From assembly GCA_022448955.1 (NCBI GenBank), contig JAKVCU010000008.1:1-64000 (forward strand): a stretch of 64,000 nucleotides of DNA, read 5' to 3'. Numbering within the stretch: position 1 is the stretch's first letter; each line of letters opens with the position of its first letter. The notes beneath the pieces are model-generated. The model was not told where the DNA came from, searched no databases, and saw only the letters and a program-made list of their open reading frames with translations. Positions 47,706-55,823 of this stretch are shown piece by piece. The DNA is from Saprospiraceae bacterium. GTDB lineage: Bacteria > Bacteroidota > Bacteroidia > Chitinophagales > Saprospiraceae. The position numbers and the translations under genes are program-made.

Positions 47706-47861
47706 TAAGTAGTTAGGCTAGAACCTGTCAGCCTCTGGCTGAAATGGTATAATAAATTCTTTTAGTCAGCTCAAAAATCATGCGTAACTTTTCTCTCGTC
47801 AGTTACTTATGATTTTCGAATGAACAATTTTTTATACAAGCAATTTTATCTAGTCGCTTAC
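47706..47861 (+). repeat. Dispersed TAAGT/ACTTA element, copy E (longest form)
   Basis: 156 bases from TAAGTAGTTAGGCTAGAACC to AATTTTATCTAGTCGCTTAC. The left part CTGTCAGCCTCTGGCTGAAA has internal pairing potential (CAGCC/GGCTG). The core CTCAAAAATCATGCGTAACT pairs imperfectly with AGTTACTTATGATTTTCGAA, forming a hairpin of about 20 bp. It is in the same orientation as copy D, 2.4 kb away, and lies just upstream of the leftward pirin gene. Confidence 0.75.
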
Positions 47862-48344
47862 TTTATACTTTAGTTATTAACGACTACAAATTTAAAGTCA
47901 TTTTGTGCAGGTCGACATGTCATTTTTAAGGTAAGGTTTGTCGTTTTAATAGATAAAACGTCTGGTAAATGTATCTACAGAAGACATAAAAAACAAAAAA
48001 ATGGACATTTGGAAGTAATTAGGCCGAATACGTATTGATATTTCCATAATTTATATGATATATTTGTAGTAATTGTTTTTTCAAACAAATACCCACCACA
48101 GTGAATATCATAAGCAGACGCTCAATGCTTATGGATAATAATCCTAAAAAATTGTTTCTAAAATTTATAATACAGACAATTTTATCTAGGCAATTAAGTA
48201 ATTGTTAAGGGAGTTAAAAAAATGATAATCTTCCTTAATGAAGAATTTATTCAAATGTATTTATCGTTTAGGATTTGTAATTTTATAGTATTGGAAGTCA
48301 CCTTTGCTGTAAAGTTTATCTAAATCCCTTGAAAATCCAAAACC
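47862..48344. other. 483-base gap upstream of the LysM glucosaminidase
   Basis: AT-rich; no gene is supported. TATATTTG at 48059-48066 matches the -7 consensus but is far from any start. A decayed repeat copy (48111-48197) lies within it. The glucosaminidase promoter presumably sits in the last 150 bases. Confidence 0.4.
48111..48197 (+). repeat. Decayed copy of the dispersed element, copy G
   Basis: The right end CAATTTTATCTAGGCAATTAAG closely matches the end of copy E (CAATTTTATCTAGTCGCTTAC). The left part TAAGCAGACGCTCAATGC is only loosely similar. It is called as a degenerate copy on the strength of the right 20 bases and its position 250 bases from copy E. Confidence 0.4.
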
Positions 48345-49802
48345 ATGGCACCAAGAATTTTTCTTTCATTACTGGCCTTCTGCTTGGTGGTTTTACTTCC
48401 AGCACAAGAAGAACTCCATAAGGAATACATTGAACTGTATAAAAAAATATCCATTCAGGAAATGGAGCGTACAGGTATTCCTGCAAGTATAAAACTAGCT
48501 CAAGGTCTTTTAGAGTCTAGTGCAGGAACAAGTGAATTAGCATCGGAAAGTAACAATCACTTTGGTATCAAATGTGGTGGTGACTGGACAGGCACTACCT
48601 ACTTCCTAAAGGATGATGATTACGATAATGATGGTAATCTATTACACTCCTGCTTTCGTGTATATACAACACCAGAAGAAAGCTTTATCGCCCATTCCGA
48701 CTTTTTAAAAAACCCTAAAAAGGAATATCGTTATGGGGTGTTATTCAAAATCAAGAAAAAGAACTATAAGAAATGGGCAAAAGGGTTGAAAAAAGCTGGT
48801 TACGCTACTAGCAAAACTTATGATAAAAAATTGATCAAACTGATCGAACGATATAAATTGTACCAATATGATAAAATGAGCTCAAGTGAGCTCATTGCGG
48901 CCACGAAAAAAGAAGATGAAAAGCTCAACAAGAACAAAGATTTAGTATCCATCGATCATAAAAATGATGATTACTTGGATATGGTTTCGCCTACCAAGGC
49001 AGAAGAAGAAATTATCCAGAGAAAAGAAAACCGTCCAGCAAGAAAAAAATATCGCAACTCAACCAATGGTAAACGCGAATGGCATTTTGTAGAAAAGGGA
49101 GAAAATATTACTAAAATCGCAGAAAAGTATGACCTGAAACTGAGAAAACTACTTCGTAGAAATCGACTGAAAAGTGGCCAAGAACCCGCTATCGGGGAGC
49201 GTATCAAATTACGTGGTAGAAAAGTGAGGACAGCTCCAGAATTACGTGGAGAAAAAGAAGCTTCTTTAGCCAGCACAACATCTCAGCAAGTAATACCTGA
49301 TGTCACTAAAGTGAAGCAAAATGACCCTAAAAAAGAAGTGGCCCAAAAAGAAGAAGCGCCTCTTCAACCAATAACTGATACAAATCAAGCAAAACCTCAA
49401 TTAGTTCAACAAGAACCTCTAGAGGAAAAAACAAATAACAGCCGCCTCTTAGATATGAATACTGAAGACGCTATTGATCTTTCGAAAGTGGAAGCACCTA
49501 AGAAAAAACTACCCGAGCAAAGTAATACCATAGCAGAAGAAAAAGCACAGTATGAAGAGACGGAAAGAGAGGAGGACAATGTGACGGGGAGAGCGAATGA
49601 CGAGGTGACTGGAGGAGCTAGTAGTGTTACAAAAGAGGAGAGTAAAGAAGAGGCTACTACCGAAAAATTCTATGTGGTGCAAAAAGGGGATACACTTTGG
49701 AGCATTGCACTGAAGCATAGAACAACAGTAGAGGAAATACGCGAATTAAATGACTTAAAAAGTAGTAAGATTAAAGGAGGAATGAAATTGCGTGTCAAGT
49801 AA
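48345..49802 (+). CDS. Secreted glucosaminidase (GH73) with two LysM domains
   Basis: 485 residues. Signal peptide (about 1-20, ending LLPAQ). The glucosaminidase domain (about 28-175) carries ISIQEMERTGIPASIKLAQG, with the catalytic Glu in LLESSAGTSELA, and NNHFGIKCGGDW, as in FlgJ-like enzymes that cleave N-acetylglucosaminyl bonds in peptidoglycan. A first LysM is at about 245-290 (EWHFVEKGENITKIAEKYDL) and a second at the C-terminus (about 440-485, FYVVQKGDTLWSIALKHRTT), separated by a charged Lys/Glu/Gln-rich linker of 150 residues. It should act in periplasmic cell-wall remodelling. Monocistronic by position. Confidence 0.9.
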   Translation: MAPRIFLSLLAFCLVVLLPAQEELHKEYIELYKKISIQEMERTGIPASIKLAQGLLESSAGTSELASESNNHFGIKCGGDWTGTTYFLKDDDYDNDGNLLHSCFRVYTTPEESFIAHSDFLKNPKKEYRYGVLFKIKKKNYKKWAKGLKKAGYATSKTYDKKLIKLIERYKLYQYDKMSSSELIAATKKEDEKLNKNKDLVSIDHKNDDYLDMVSPTKAEEEIIQRKENRPARKKYRNSTNGKREWHFVEKGENITKIAEKYDLKLRKLLRRNRLKSGQEPAIGERIKLRGRKVRTAPELRGEKEASLASTTSQQVIPDVTKVKQNDPKKEVAQKEEAPLQPITDTNQAKPQLVQQEPLEEKTNNSRLLDMNTEDAIDLSKVEAPKKKLPEQSNTIAEEKAQYEETEREEDNVTGRANDEVTGGASSVTKEESKEEATTEKFYVVQKGDTLWSIALKHRTTVEEIRELNDLKSSKIKGGMKLRVK

Positions 49803-49950
49803 ACTTTACTTATAGATTATTTGATGGGACGCGTAATTTTGACAAATAGACAAGTTTGCCACTAACAACCTCTAACTATTAAGTAGGCTGGTAATAATTT
49901 TTTCCCGAAAAAGTGCCACTTTTGTGTTTTATAAAGCAGTAAAACGCAAT

Positions 49951-50706
49951 ATGATTATGGCTCGTATATTTTTTACACTCGTGTTGATCTTTTCTTTTTG
50001 TTATTTGGATGCCCAGAGTTATGCTGTGGGAATCAAAGGTGGCCTTACTGTTGGATTTCAACAATGGGATAACTTCTCGCAAAGAGATCCATTATATCGT
50101 TATCATGGTGTTGTTTCTATTGAAACAGCCGATGAGGAAGAGCCTTTTTCCATCTTTGCACAGTTAGGCTATCATGTGAAAGGAAGTGCGATTCGTACCA
50201 ATCCAACTACTGTAAGAAATAGTGCAGGTACTCTCTTTGATATACCTGCACGCGAAACACCCTTTGAATTTAACAATCTATCATTAACCCTTGGTGGAAA
50301 ACAAAAATTTGACCTTGGTAATGGTTCAAGATATTATTATCTCCTTGGGGTAAGAGGGGATTATACTTTAAATACTAATTTGGGAGACTATCAAATTGAA
50401 GATACTGGCAATGGTTTCTTCTTTTTTAATGCCTCCTATCCCGTAGACGAATTTGTCCAGAAATGGAACTATGGCGTCACTGTCGGTGGAGGTTTAGAAT
50501 TTGATATTTCAGAATTTGTAGGTACAACGCTAGAATTTACAGTCAATCCAGATTTTTCTAGACAGTACCTTTCTCCTGAAATTCAAAATGTGATTGTTCC
50601 TTGGTCTCCAAATAATACAACGATTAGAGAACGCCAGATCAGAAATATCACCATCGAAGTATCACTTGGATTTCGATTCTTAAGAAAGATTGAGTATATA
50701 GATTAA
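49951..50706 (+). CDS. Outer-membrane beta-barrel protein (PorT-like size class)
   Basis: About 251 residues from the ATG of [16 protein letters not shown], a signal peptide ending YLDAQ; a GTG nine codons earlier gives a poorer signal. The mature part starts [19 protein letters not shown], the usual opening of small 8-10 strand barrels of the outer-membrane beta-barrel family common in Bacteroidota, and ends with an aromatic strand ([11 protein letters not shown]). No specific function is identifiable. lptB begins 11 bases after its stop, so the two are likely cotranscribed, fitting an outer-membrane role. Confidence 0.75.
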   Translation: MIMARIFFTLVLIFSFCYLDAQSYAVGIKGGLTVGFQQWDNFSQRDPLYRYHGVVSIETADEEEPFSIFAQLGYHVKGSAIRTNPTTVRNSAGTLFDIPARETPFEFNNLSLTLGGKQKFDLGNGSRYYYLLGVRGDYTLNTNLGDYQIEDTGNGFFFFNASYPVDEFVQKWNYGVTVGGGLEFDISEFVGTTLEFTVNPDFSRQYLSPEIQNVIVPWSPNNTTIRERQIRNITIEVSLGFRFLRKIEYID

Positions 50707-50717
50707 AATTAAAGTTT

Positions 50718-51470
50718 ATGATTCTGAGAAGTGAGCAATTGGTAAAATTCTACGGACGTAGAAAAGTAGTTAAGGGTGTTTCTTTGAATGTGCATCAAGG
50801 AGAAATTGTTGGACTACTAGGTCCAAATGGAGCAGGAAAAACGACCACCTTCTACATGACAGTAGGCTTTATTCAACCTAATGAAGGTCGAGTATACTTA
50901 AATGATGATGATATTACTAATTTGCCGATGTACAAACGTGCACAACGAGGTATCGGCTATCTTCCACAAGAACCTTCTGTTTTTAGGAAATTAACAGTAG
51001 AAGATAATATCAAGGCCGTATTAGAAATGACTGCTTTAAAAAAAGCAGAGCAGAAAGATAAATTAGAAAGCTTGCTAGATGAATTTGGTTTGCACAAAGT
51101 ACGTAAATCGCGTGGTGATACACTTTCAGGTGGAGAGCGCCGTCGTACAGAAATTGCTCGTGCTTTAGCTACTGATCCAAAATTTATCCTTTTAGATGAG
51201 CCTTTCGCAGGAATTGACCCTATTGCAGTGGAAGATATCCAATATATCGTCGCTAAGTTAAAAACCAAAAATATTGGTATTCTCATAACGGATCATAATG
51301 TCCAGGAAACCCTTTCGATCACAGATCGCGCTTATTTGATGTTCGAGGGAAATATCTTAAAAGCTGGCACAGCAGAAGAATTGGCAGCTGACGAAATGGT
51401 TCGAAAAGTGTATCTTGGTAAGAATTTTGAACTTCGCAGAAAAGTAATTGACATCGATGCAGAACGTTAA
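50718..51470 (+). CDS. lptB: LPS export ABC transporter ATP-binding protein
   Basis: 250 residues. Walker [14 protein letters not shown] (about 35-47), Q-loop [16 protein letters not shown], signature [15 protein letters not shown], Walker [20 protein letters not shown] and the H-loop TDHNVQETL. The FRKLTVEDN and [11 protein letters not shown] segments are characteristic of LptB rather than other ABC ATPases. It powers lipopolysaccharide extraction from the inner membrane with LptF/LptG, which are not in the window. It follows an outer-membrane barrel gene by 11 bases and precedes two small lipoprotein genes on the same strand. Confidence 0.95.
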   Translation: MILRSEQLVKFYGRRKVVKGVSLNVHQGEIVGLLGPNGAGKTTTFYMTVGFIQPNEGRVYLNDDDITNLPMYKRAQRGIGYLPQEPSVFRKLTVEDNIKAVLEMTALKKAEQKDKLESLLDEFGLHKVRKSRGDTLSGGERRRTEIARALATDPKFILLDEPFAGIDPIAVEDIQYIVAKLKTKNIGILITDHNVQETLSITDRAYLMFEGNILKAGTAEELAADEMVRKVYLGKNFELRRKVIDIDAER

Positions 51471-51489
51471 GTTATCTGACCTGAATAAA

Positions 51490-51756
51490 ATGCTAGCTCT
51501 TAGTCTGTTTATTGGTTTAATCTTCCCAGCCTCTTGCTCAGGTGATGAAGAGACTAAGTTCCGCTTGACTTCTCGCGAACGTATTCAAGTAGATACTCTT
51601 TACAATAGGCAAATAGATAGTCTTCGAGCTGACTTGGATTCTTTTTGTACCCAAAGTCATGACCAGTTACTTAGTTTAGCCGTAGATTCCATTCTGCAAG
51701 AACGTAAAAAGACTGAGATGGAGCTGCGAAAGCGTATTCCTAAACCGAACAATTGA
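51490..51756 (+). CDS. Small lipoprotein-like protein 1 downstream of lptB
   Basis: 88 residues if started at the ATG opening MLALSLFIGLIFPASC, a signal with candidate lipid Cys16 (PASC is an imperfect lipobox). An earlier in-frame ATG at 51457 overlaps lptB and gives a longer leader. The mature part is short, helical and charged. Its segment SLAVDSILQERKK resembles NIIVDSILLEEARQK in the next gene, suggesting the two are tandem paralogues. It follows lptB by 19 bases; the following gene overlaps its stop. No family is recognised. An envelope role is inferred from position and signal only. Confidence 0.6.
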   Translation: MLALSLFIGLIFPASCSGDEETKFRLTSRERIQVDTLYNRQIDSLRADLDSFCTQSHDQLLSLAVDSILQERKKTEMELRKRIPKPNN

Positions 51757-52094
51757 TTTTTGTGATTCGATATATTTACTTAATAAGCATCCTCCTATTC
51801 TTGGGAGCTTGTGGCGCTGATGAAAGAGACGAAGCTGCTATCAAAGCTGCTATTCAAGAAACATTAAAAAAGAAAATAGCAAATTTTAAAAAGGTTAGAA
51901 GACAACGTTGCCTCAATGATATTTATGATGAAGCAAATATCATTGTCGATTCTATACTATTGGAGGAAGCCCGACAAAAAAGAGATACTATCGGCAAACC
52001 TGCCCGCCCCATCAAGCCTGAAAAGCCTGAGATCAAGACGATTTTAGATACCTTGCCTATTGCGCCTTTGTTGGAAAAAGATAGTTTGGAATAA
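51753..52094 (+). CDS. Small lipoprotein-like protein 2, likely paralogue of the preceding gene
   Basis: 113 residues. There is no ATG near the 5' end; the likely start is TTG at 51753, overlapping the previous TGA stop (TTGA), or GTG at 51762. The N-terminus is a lipoprotein signal ending LLFLGAC, a good lipobox with Cys at residue 20. The mature protein is helical and charged, shares the VDSILxE motif and a Cys-x-x-D pattern with the preceding protein, and ends in a Pro/Lys-rich tail. Five bases separate its stop from the convergent pth gene. Function unknown. Confidence 0.6.
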   Translation: MIFVIRYIYLISILLFLGACGADERDEAAIKAAIQETLKKKIANFKKVRRQRCLNDIYDEANIIVDSILLEEARQKRDTIGKPARPIKPEKPEIKTILDTLPIAPLLEKDSLE

Positions 52095-52099
52095 CAAAA

Positions 52100-52717
52100 T
52101 CACTTCTTATTAAACTGACTCATCGTATGCTGCAAACCAATTGTTCCAAACGCCTTCGCCGTATCCCCAGCATATTTAACCAATTCTGAAAGCTGATCTT
52201 GTTCTTCGCCATTCCATTCACCTAGAACGAAGTTAGCTTGTTGACCTTTGTGATAATCATTGCCAATGCCAAAGCGTAGACGAGCGTAGTTATTACCACC
52301 ACACATACGATCGATATCTTTCAAACCATTATGACCACCATCACTTCCTTTTCCACGCAGACGTTGTTTGCCGAAAGGCAAATTCAAGTCGTCCAAAATG
52401 ACAAGCAGATTAGATTTTTCGATCTTATGCTTTTGTAACCAATAACGGACAGATTTACCACTTAAATTCATGTAAGTAGAAGGCTTCAGCAATATAAAGG
52501 TGCGCCCTTTATGCTTAAAATCAGCCACAGAGCCCAAGTTATCCACCTTCCAAGATGCATCAAACTCTTTCGCCAAATGATCAACCACATCAAAACCAAC
52601 ATTATGACGTGTATTGTCATACTTCGCCCCAATATTGCCCAAGCCTACTATCAGATATTTCATCGGATCAGGTTCAATTTCTGTTTTTTGAAATATTTTC
52701 TTTAACCACTCAAACAC
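52100..52717 (-). CDS. pth: Peptidyl-tRNA hydrolase
   Basis: 205 residues from GTG. The core begins MKYLIVGLGNIGAKYDNTRH, with the catalytic His38 and Asn28, and continues KPSTYMNLSGKSV, LVILDDLNLPFGKQRLRGKG and GGHNGLKDI, all standard. The enzyme frees tRNA from peptidyl-tRNA lost from ribosomes. An 18-residue N-terminal extension (FEWLKKIFQKTEIEPDP) precedes the usual start; extensions like this occur in other Bacteroidota. The GTG shares a base with the dapD stop (TAGTG), suggesting coupling. If the extension is not translated, the ATG at 52663 would serve. Confidence 0.93.
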   Translation of the reverse strand: MFEWLKKIFQKTEIEPDPMKYLIVGLGNIGAKYDNTRHNVGFDVVDHLAKEFDASWKVDNLGSVADFKHKGRTFILLKPSTYMNLSGKSVRYWLQKHKIEKSNLLVILDDLNLPFGKQRLRGKGSDGGHNGLKDIDRMCGGNNYARLRFGIGNDYHKGQQANFVLGEWNGEEQDQLSELVKYAGDTAKAFGTIGLQHTMSQFNKK

Positions 52718-53535
52718 TATACCGCTACATTAAATTCCCTCAAAGTAGAATTCAAGGATACTTTTTTATCAGTACTCTCCTTACGCTTTCCGATAATCAA
52801 AGCACAAGCCACTTGATAATCACCTGCTGGGAATGACTTCGTATAAGTACCAGGAATCACTACCGAACGAGCAGGCACTCTTCCTTTATAGGTTACTGGT
52901 TCTGGGCCCGTTACATCAATAATACGTGTTGATTGTGTCAACACCACATTTGCACCAAGCACCGCTTCTTTTTCGATATGTACCCCTTCTACAACAATAC
53001 AACGAGAGCCAATAAAGCAATCATCTTCGATAATCGTTGGCGTCGCTTGAGGTGGCTCTAATACCCCTCCGATCCCAACACCTCCACTCAAATGCACATT
53101 GCGGCCAATCTGCGCACACGACCCTACAGTTGCCCAGGTATCTACCATCGTACCACTACCTACCCATGCGCCGATGTTTACATAACTAGGCATCATCACC
53201 ACCCCTTTTTCAAGGAATGCACCATATCGAGCAATGGCATGTGGCACTACACGTACGCCTTGCGCTGCGTATTCTTTCTTTAAAGGAATTTTGTCATGAA
53301 ACTCAAAAGGACCTACTTCAATCGTTTCCATTTGAGAGATTGGGAAAAATAACAGTACTGCCTTTTTAATCCACTCATGTACTGTCCAAGTCCCATCTGC
53401 ATTAGGCTCTGCCACACGGTATTCGCCTTTATCCAACTTTTCCATTACCTCTCTAACCGCTGCTTGTGTTGCCTCCTCCTTCAATAGCTCACGATTATCG
53501 TAAGCACTTTCAATAATTTGTTTTGTATTACTCAT
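52717..53535 (-). CDS. dapD: Tetrahydrodipicolinate N-succinyltransferase
   Basis: 272 residues, standard. Left-handed beta-helix hexapeptide repeats occupy about residues 105-220 (VVMMPSYVNIGAWVGSGTM, VDTWATVGSCAQIG, HLSGGVGIGGVLEP), after a helical N-terminal domain. It converts tetrahydrodipicolinate and succinyl-CoA to N-succinyl-2-amino-6-oxopimelate in lysine and meso-diaminopimelate synthesis, so this organism uses the succinylase branch. It is followed by pth through a one-base overlap; the unrelated functions suggest a positional rather than metabolic operon. Confidence 0.95.
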   Translation of the reverse strand: MSNTKQIIESAYDNRELLKEEATQAAVREVMEKLDKGEYRVAEPNADGTWTVHEWIKKAVLLFFPISQMETIEVGPFEFHDKIPLKKEYAAQGVRVVPHAIARYGAFLEKGVVMMPSYVNIGAWVGSGTMVDTWATVGSCAQIGRNVHLSGGVGIGGVLEPPQATPTIIEDDCFIGSRCIVVEGVHIEKEAVLGANVVLTQSTRIIDVTGPEPVTYKGRVPARSVVIPGTYTKSFPAGDYQVACALIIGKRKESTDKKVSLNSTLREFNVAV

Positions 53536-53604
53536 ATCTATTTTGGTCTTACTCTTTAATGCCGCAAAAATATAGAAGTTGAACGAAGTTTCAAACTCTG
53601 CCGT

Positions 53605-54555
53605 TTATGGAAGTTCTAAACTTCGATCGTAGGCTAATTTGGCTGCAGCCAAATCTTCTAACGCATGTCCTACCGACTTAAATAGCGTAATCTCGGAATC
53701 AGTTTGACGAGCAAGCACTTTTTTTCGCGATAAGCCAAATAAATCGTCCTTAATGTCTTCCATCTGAATCAGCCCTTTTTCCAATGGGATGGCCAAGTCG
53801 CCACTTTCTTTAGTAGCCATTTCTTTTACATCGGCGTATAGGATTGCTCTTTTAATCACTTCATCATCTGCTTCGCGCATATTTGGCTTAAATGAACCTA
53901 CTAAATCTATGTGCTGTCCTGTTCTTAGATTTTCACCAAAAATTAAGGGCTCTTCACTCAGGGTAGCAACTGAGATGATATCTGCTTGTGTAGTCGCTTT
54001 CGCTAAATCGGCTGTCGCCAAAACATTTATACCTTCTAATTGCATTGAGGCAGCTATTTTTTCTGCTTTCGCAAAATTTCGGCCCCAAATCACGACCTCT
54101 TTTATTGGTCGAACACTACAATGTGCATGAATCAATCTCGGTGCTAAAGCACCTGTTCCAACCATTAGTAAACGCTCACTATTTTCTCTGGAAAGAAATT
54201 TACTCGCTAATGCGGAAGCTGCTGCGGTACGAATACCGGTCAAAGTTTTTGCTTCCACCTGCGCCAAAGGCGTACCTTTCAACTTATCAAATAAAAAATA
54301 TAGTCCTTGAATCGCAGGCAAATCAAACTGACTATTCTCCGGCGAAACGACAATCAATTTTACCCCTAAAAAACCTTCTGCTTCCCAAGCCGGCATCAAC
54401 AACAAAGTAGAGTCCACTCCCATCGGCGGATTCTTAAAATCATGATGATGACGATTGGGTACCGTATAATCTCCACAAAACGCCTCCTTCAAGCACGCCA
54501 CCACACTCGGATAATCCAATAGCTTTTCTAGTTGTTCCGCACTTACATTTTTCAT
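53605..54555 (-). CDS. Ornithine cyclodeaminase / mu-crystallin family protein
   Basis: 316 residues from the ATG opening MKNVSAEQLEKLLDYPSVV. A further 12 upstream codons come from repeat copy F and are not used. The NAD-binding Rossmann part shows LMVGTGALAPRLIHAH (about 120-135) and the family's IRTAAASALASKFL. Members include ornithine cyclodeaminase, pyrroline-2-carboxylate reductase and alanine dehydrogenase-like imine reductases; the substrate cannot be fixed from sequence, though proline/hydroxyproline metabolism is a common role. It is divergent from the MepA-like gene, with copy F in the shared promoter region. Confidence 0.82.
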   Translation of the reverse strand: MKNVSAEQLEKLLDYPSVVACLKEAFCGDYTVPNRHHHDFKNPPMGVDSTLLLMPAWEAEGFLGVKLIVVSPENSQFDLPAIQGLYFLFDKLKGTPLAQVEAKTLTGIRTAAASALASKFLSRENSERLLMVGTGALAPRLIHAHCSVRPIKEVVIWGRNFAKAEKIAASMQLEGINVLATADLAKATTQADIISVATLSEEPLIFGENLRTGQHIDLVGSFKPNMREADDEVIKRAILYADVKEMATKESGDLAIPLEKGLIQMEDIKDDLFGLSRKKVLARQTDSEITLFKSVGHALEDLAAAKLAYDRSLELP

Positions 54556-54575
54556 CTTTATTTGATATTTTGATG

Positions 54576-54650
54576 GTAAGCGGCTAGTCAAAATTGCTTG
54601 TATAATAAATTCCTGCCGGCCGGCAAGCAGGTTCTAGCCTAACTACTTAT
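54576..54650 (-). repeat. Dispersed TAAGT/ACTTA element, copy F (short form, reverse orientation)
   Basis: 75 bases. Read on the minus strand it starts TAAGTAGTTAGGCTAGAACC (identical to copy E), then a GCCGGCCGGC palindrome, then AATTTATTATACAAGCAATT and TTTTGACTAGCCGCTTAC. It aligns end to end with copy A. It occupies most of the divergent spacer between the ornithine cyclodeaminase-like and MepA-like genes, so it could influence either promoter. Confidence 0.75.
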
Positions 54651-54731
54651 GGAGCAATATTTTGGGACGTAAAGTTCGCATCTTCCCGATCTCTGCGTCC
54701 ACAAGACCGACTTATATCCAAAATTAACCAA

Positions 54732-55700
54732 ATGAAGAAAATATTTATTAGTCCTTGGGTATGGATTCCCACCATTTTAGTTACTGCATTCTTTTTCAGT
54801 ATTCCTTATATTTCAGATTGGATAACTGCCAAGCCCATTTATGCCAAGTATGCCTCCAAAGCTGCTCCTCTAATGGTAAGAGCTATACAAAAAGGTTTGG
54901 TGTACCCTTTCGGGAAATATCTCTCTAGCTCTAAAGAAGCATTAATTATATTTCCTTATTGGTTCCTAGTATTTTTCACAATTCGACTACTCTATGTAAA
55001 AACACAAAAGACATGGAAGTGGATTGGATTAGGAATAGCGGTTCTCTACCTATTCTTGTATTGCTTTCCAGATACCTTATTATTGTTAGACAATAATCAA
55101 GCTAGTCGTTCCTCCGGTACGGTATCGAATGGCCGACTTGAAAATGCTAAACGGGTTCCTTTCAGAGGAGATAACTTCACCACCTACGCTTTTTGGGGCT
55201 ATCTCACAGGACGTACCTTTGCCCATGACAAAGTCAAAGCTACCATTTTAGATGCCTACGATATTTGCATAGAAACTTGCCCAGAGACCACCTTCGCTCT
55301 TGGAGAAATTGGTTTCTGCAATGGAGGGCGTTTCATACCACACATTACCCATCAAAATGGCCTTAGTGTAGATTTTATGACCCCCATGCTAAAAGATGGA
55401 AAACCTTATCATAGTCATCACTTACTCAATATCTGGGGTTATGGCTGGGAATTTGACAAAAAAGGTCACAAGGACAATGTCCAAATCGACTACGAGACAT
55501 CTGCCAAGCATATCTATGCACTAAAACAAGCGGCCAAGAAGCATGGTTTACGAATCAAGAAAATCATTTTCGATCCTGTCCTCCGTCCATACTTACTAAA
55601 AACGGAATATGGCAAAAAAATCAAAAACCTTCCCTACACTCGTAACAGGGTAATCATCCGACATGATGATCATTATCATATTGATTTTGAGGTATTGTGA
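54732..55700 (+). CDS. MepA-like (LAS-family) metallopeptidase with N-terminal membrane segments
   Basis: 322 residues. Three hydrophobic helices (about 7-27, 72-90, 98-118) are followed by a soluble domain with the LAS metal motifs: HQNGLSVD (His207 and Asp214) and DDHYHIDF (His314 and His316), which bind zinc in penicillin-insensitive murein endopeptidases and VanX/D-Ala-D-Ala peptidases. GFCNGGRFIPHITHQNG is typical of this group. A membrane-anchored cell-wall peptidase is the best guess. The extra helices are unusual, since classical MepA is a soluble periplasmic protein. Divergent from the cyclodeaminase-like gene. Confidence 0.7.
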   Translation: MKKIFISPWVWIPTILVTAFFFSIPYISDWITAKPIYAKYASKAAPLMVRAIQKGLVYPFGKYLSSSKEALIIFPYWFLVFFTIRLLYVKTQKTWKWIGLGIAVLYLFLYCFPDTLLLLDNNQASRSSGTVSNGRLENAKRVPFRGDNFTTYAFWGYLTGRTFAHDKVKATILDAYDICIETCPETTFALGEIGFCNGGRFIPHITHQNGLSVDFMTPMLKDGKPYHSHHLLNIWGYGWEFDKKGHKDNVQIDYETSAKHIYALKQAAKKHGLRIKKIIFDPVLRPYLLKTEYGKKIKNLPYTRNRVIIRHDDHYHIDFEVL

Positions 55701-55764
55701 TTTTTTAGACGTGGAGAAGATAGAGAAACCTCTACAGCCTCTTTACTCTCTACCTCCAAAAACA

Positions 55765-55796
55765 AAAGCCTTCCTGAATCACTTCAAGAAGGCTTT
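55765..55796. terminator. Bidirectional terminator
   Basis: AAAGCCTTC pairs with GAAGGCTTT, extended by TGAA/TTCA after one mismatch, around TCAC. It lies 64 bases after the MepA-like stop and 27 bases after the convergent DUF4294 stop, with an A-run to the left serving the leftward gene. Confidence 0.85.
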
Positions 55797-55823
55797 CAAT
55801 AAATTATTTATGATGGTAATTCT

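Noticed and set aside
53605-54591. Longer start for the ornithine cyclodeaminase-like gene, adding 12 residues.
   Set aside because: The extra codons come from repeat copy F and lack an ATG; the family begins at the internal ATG.
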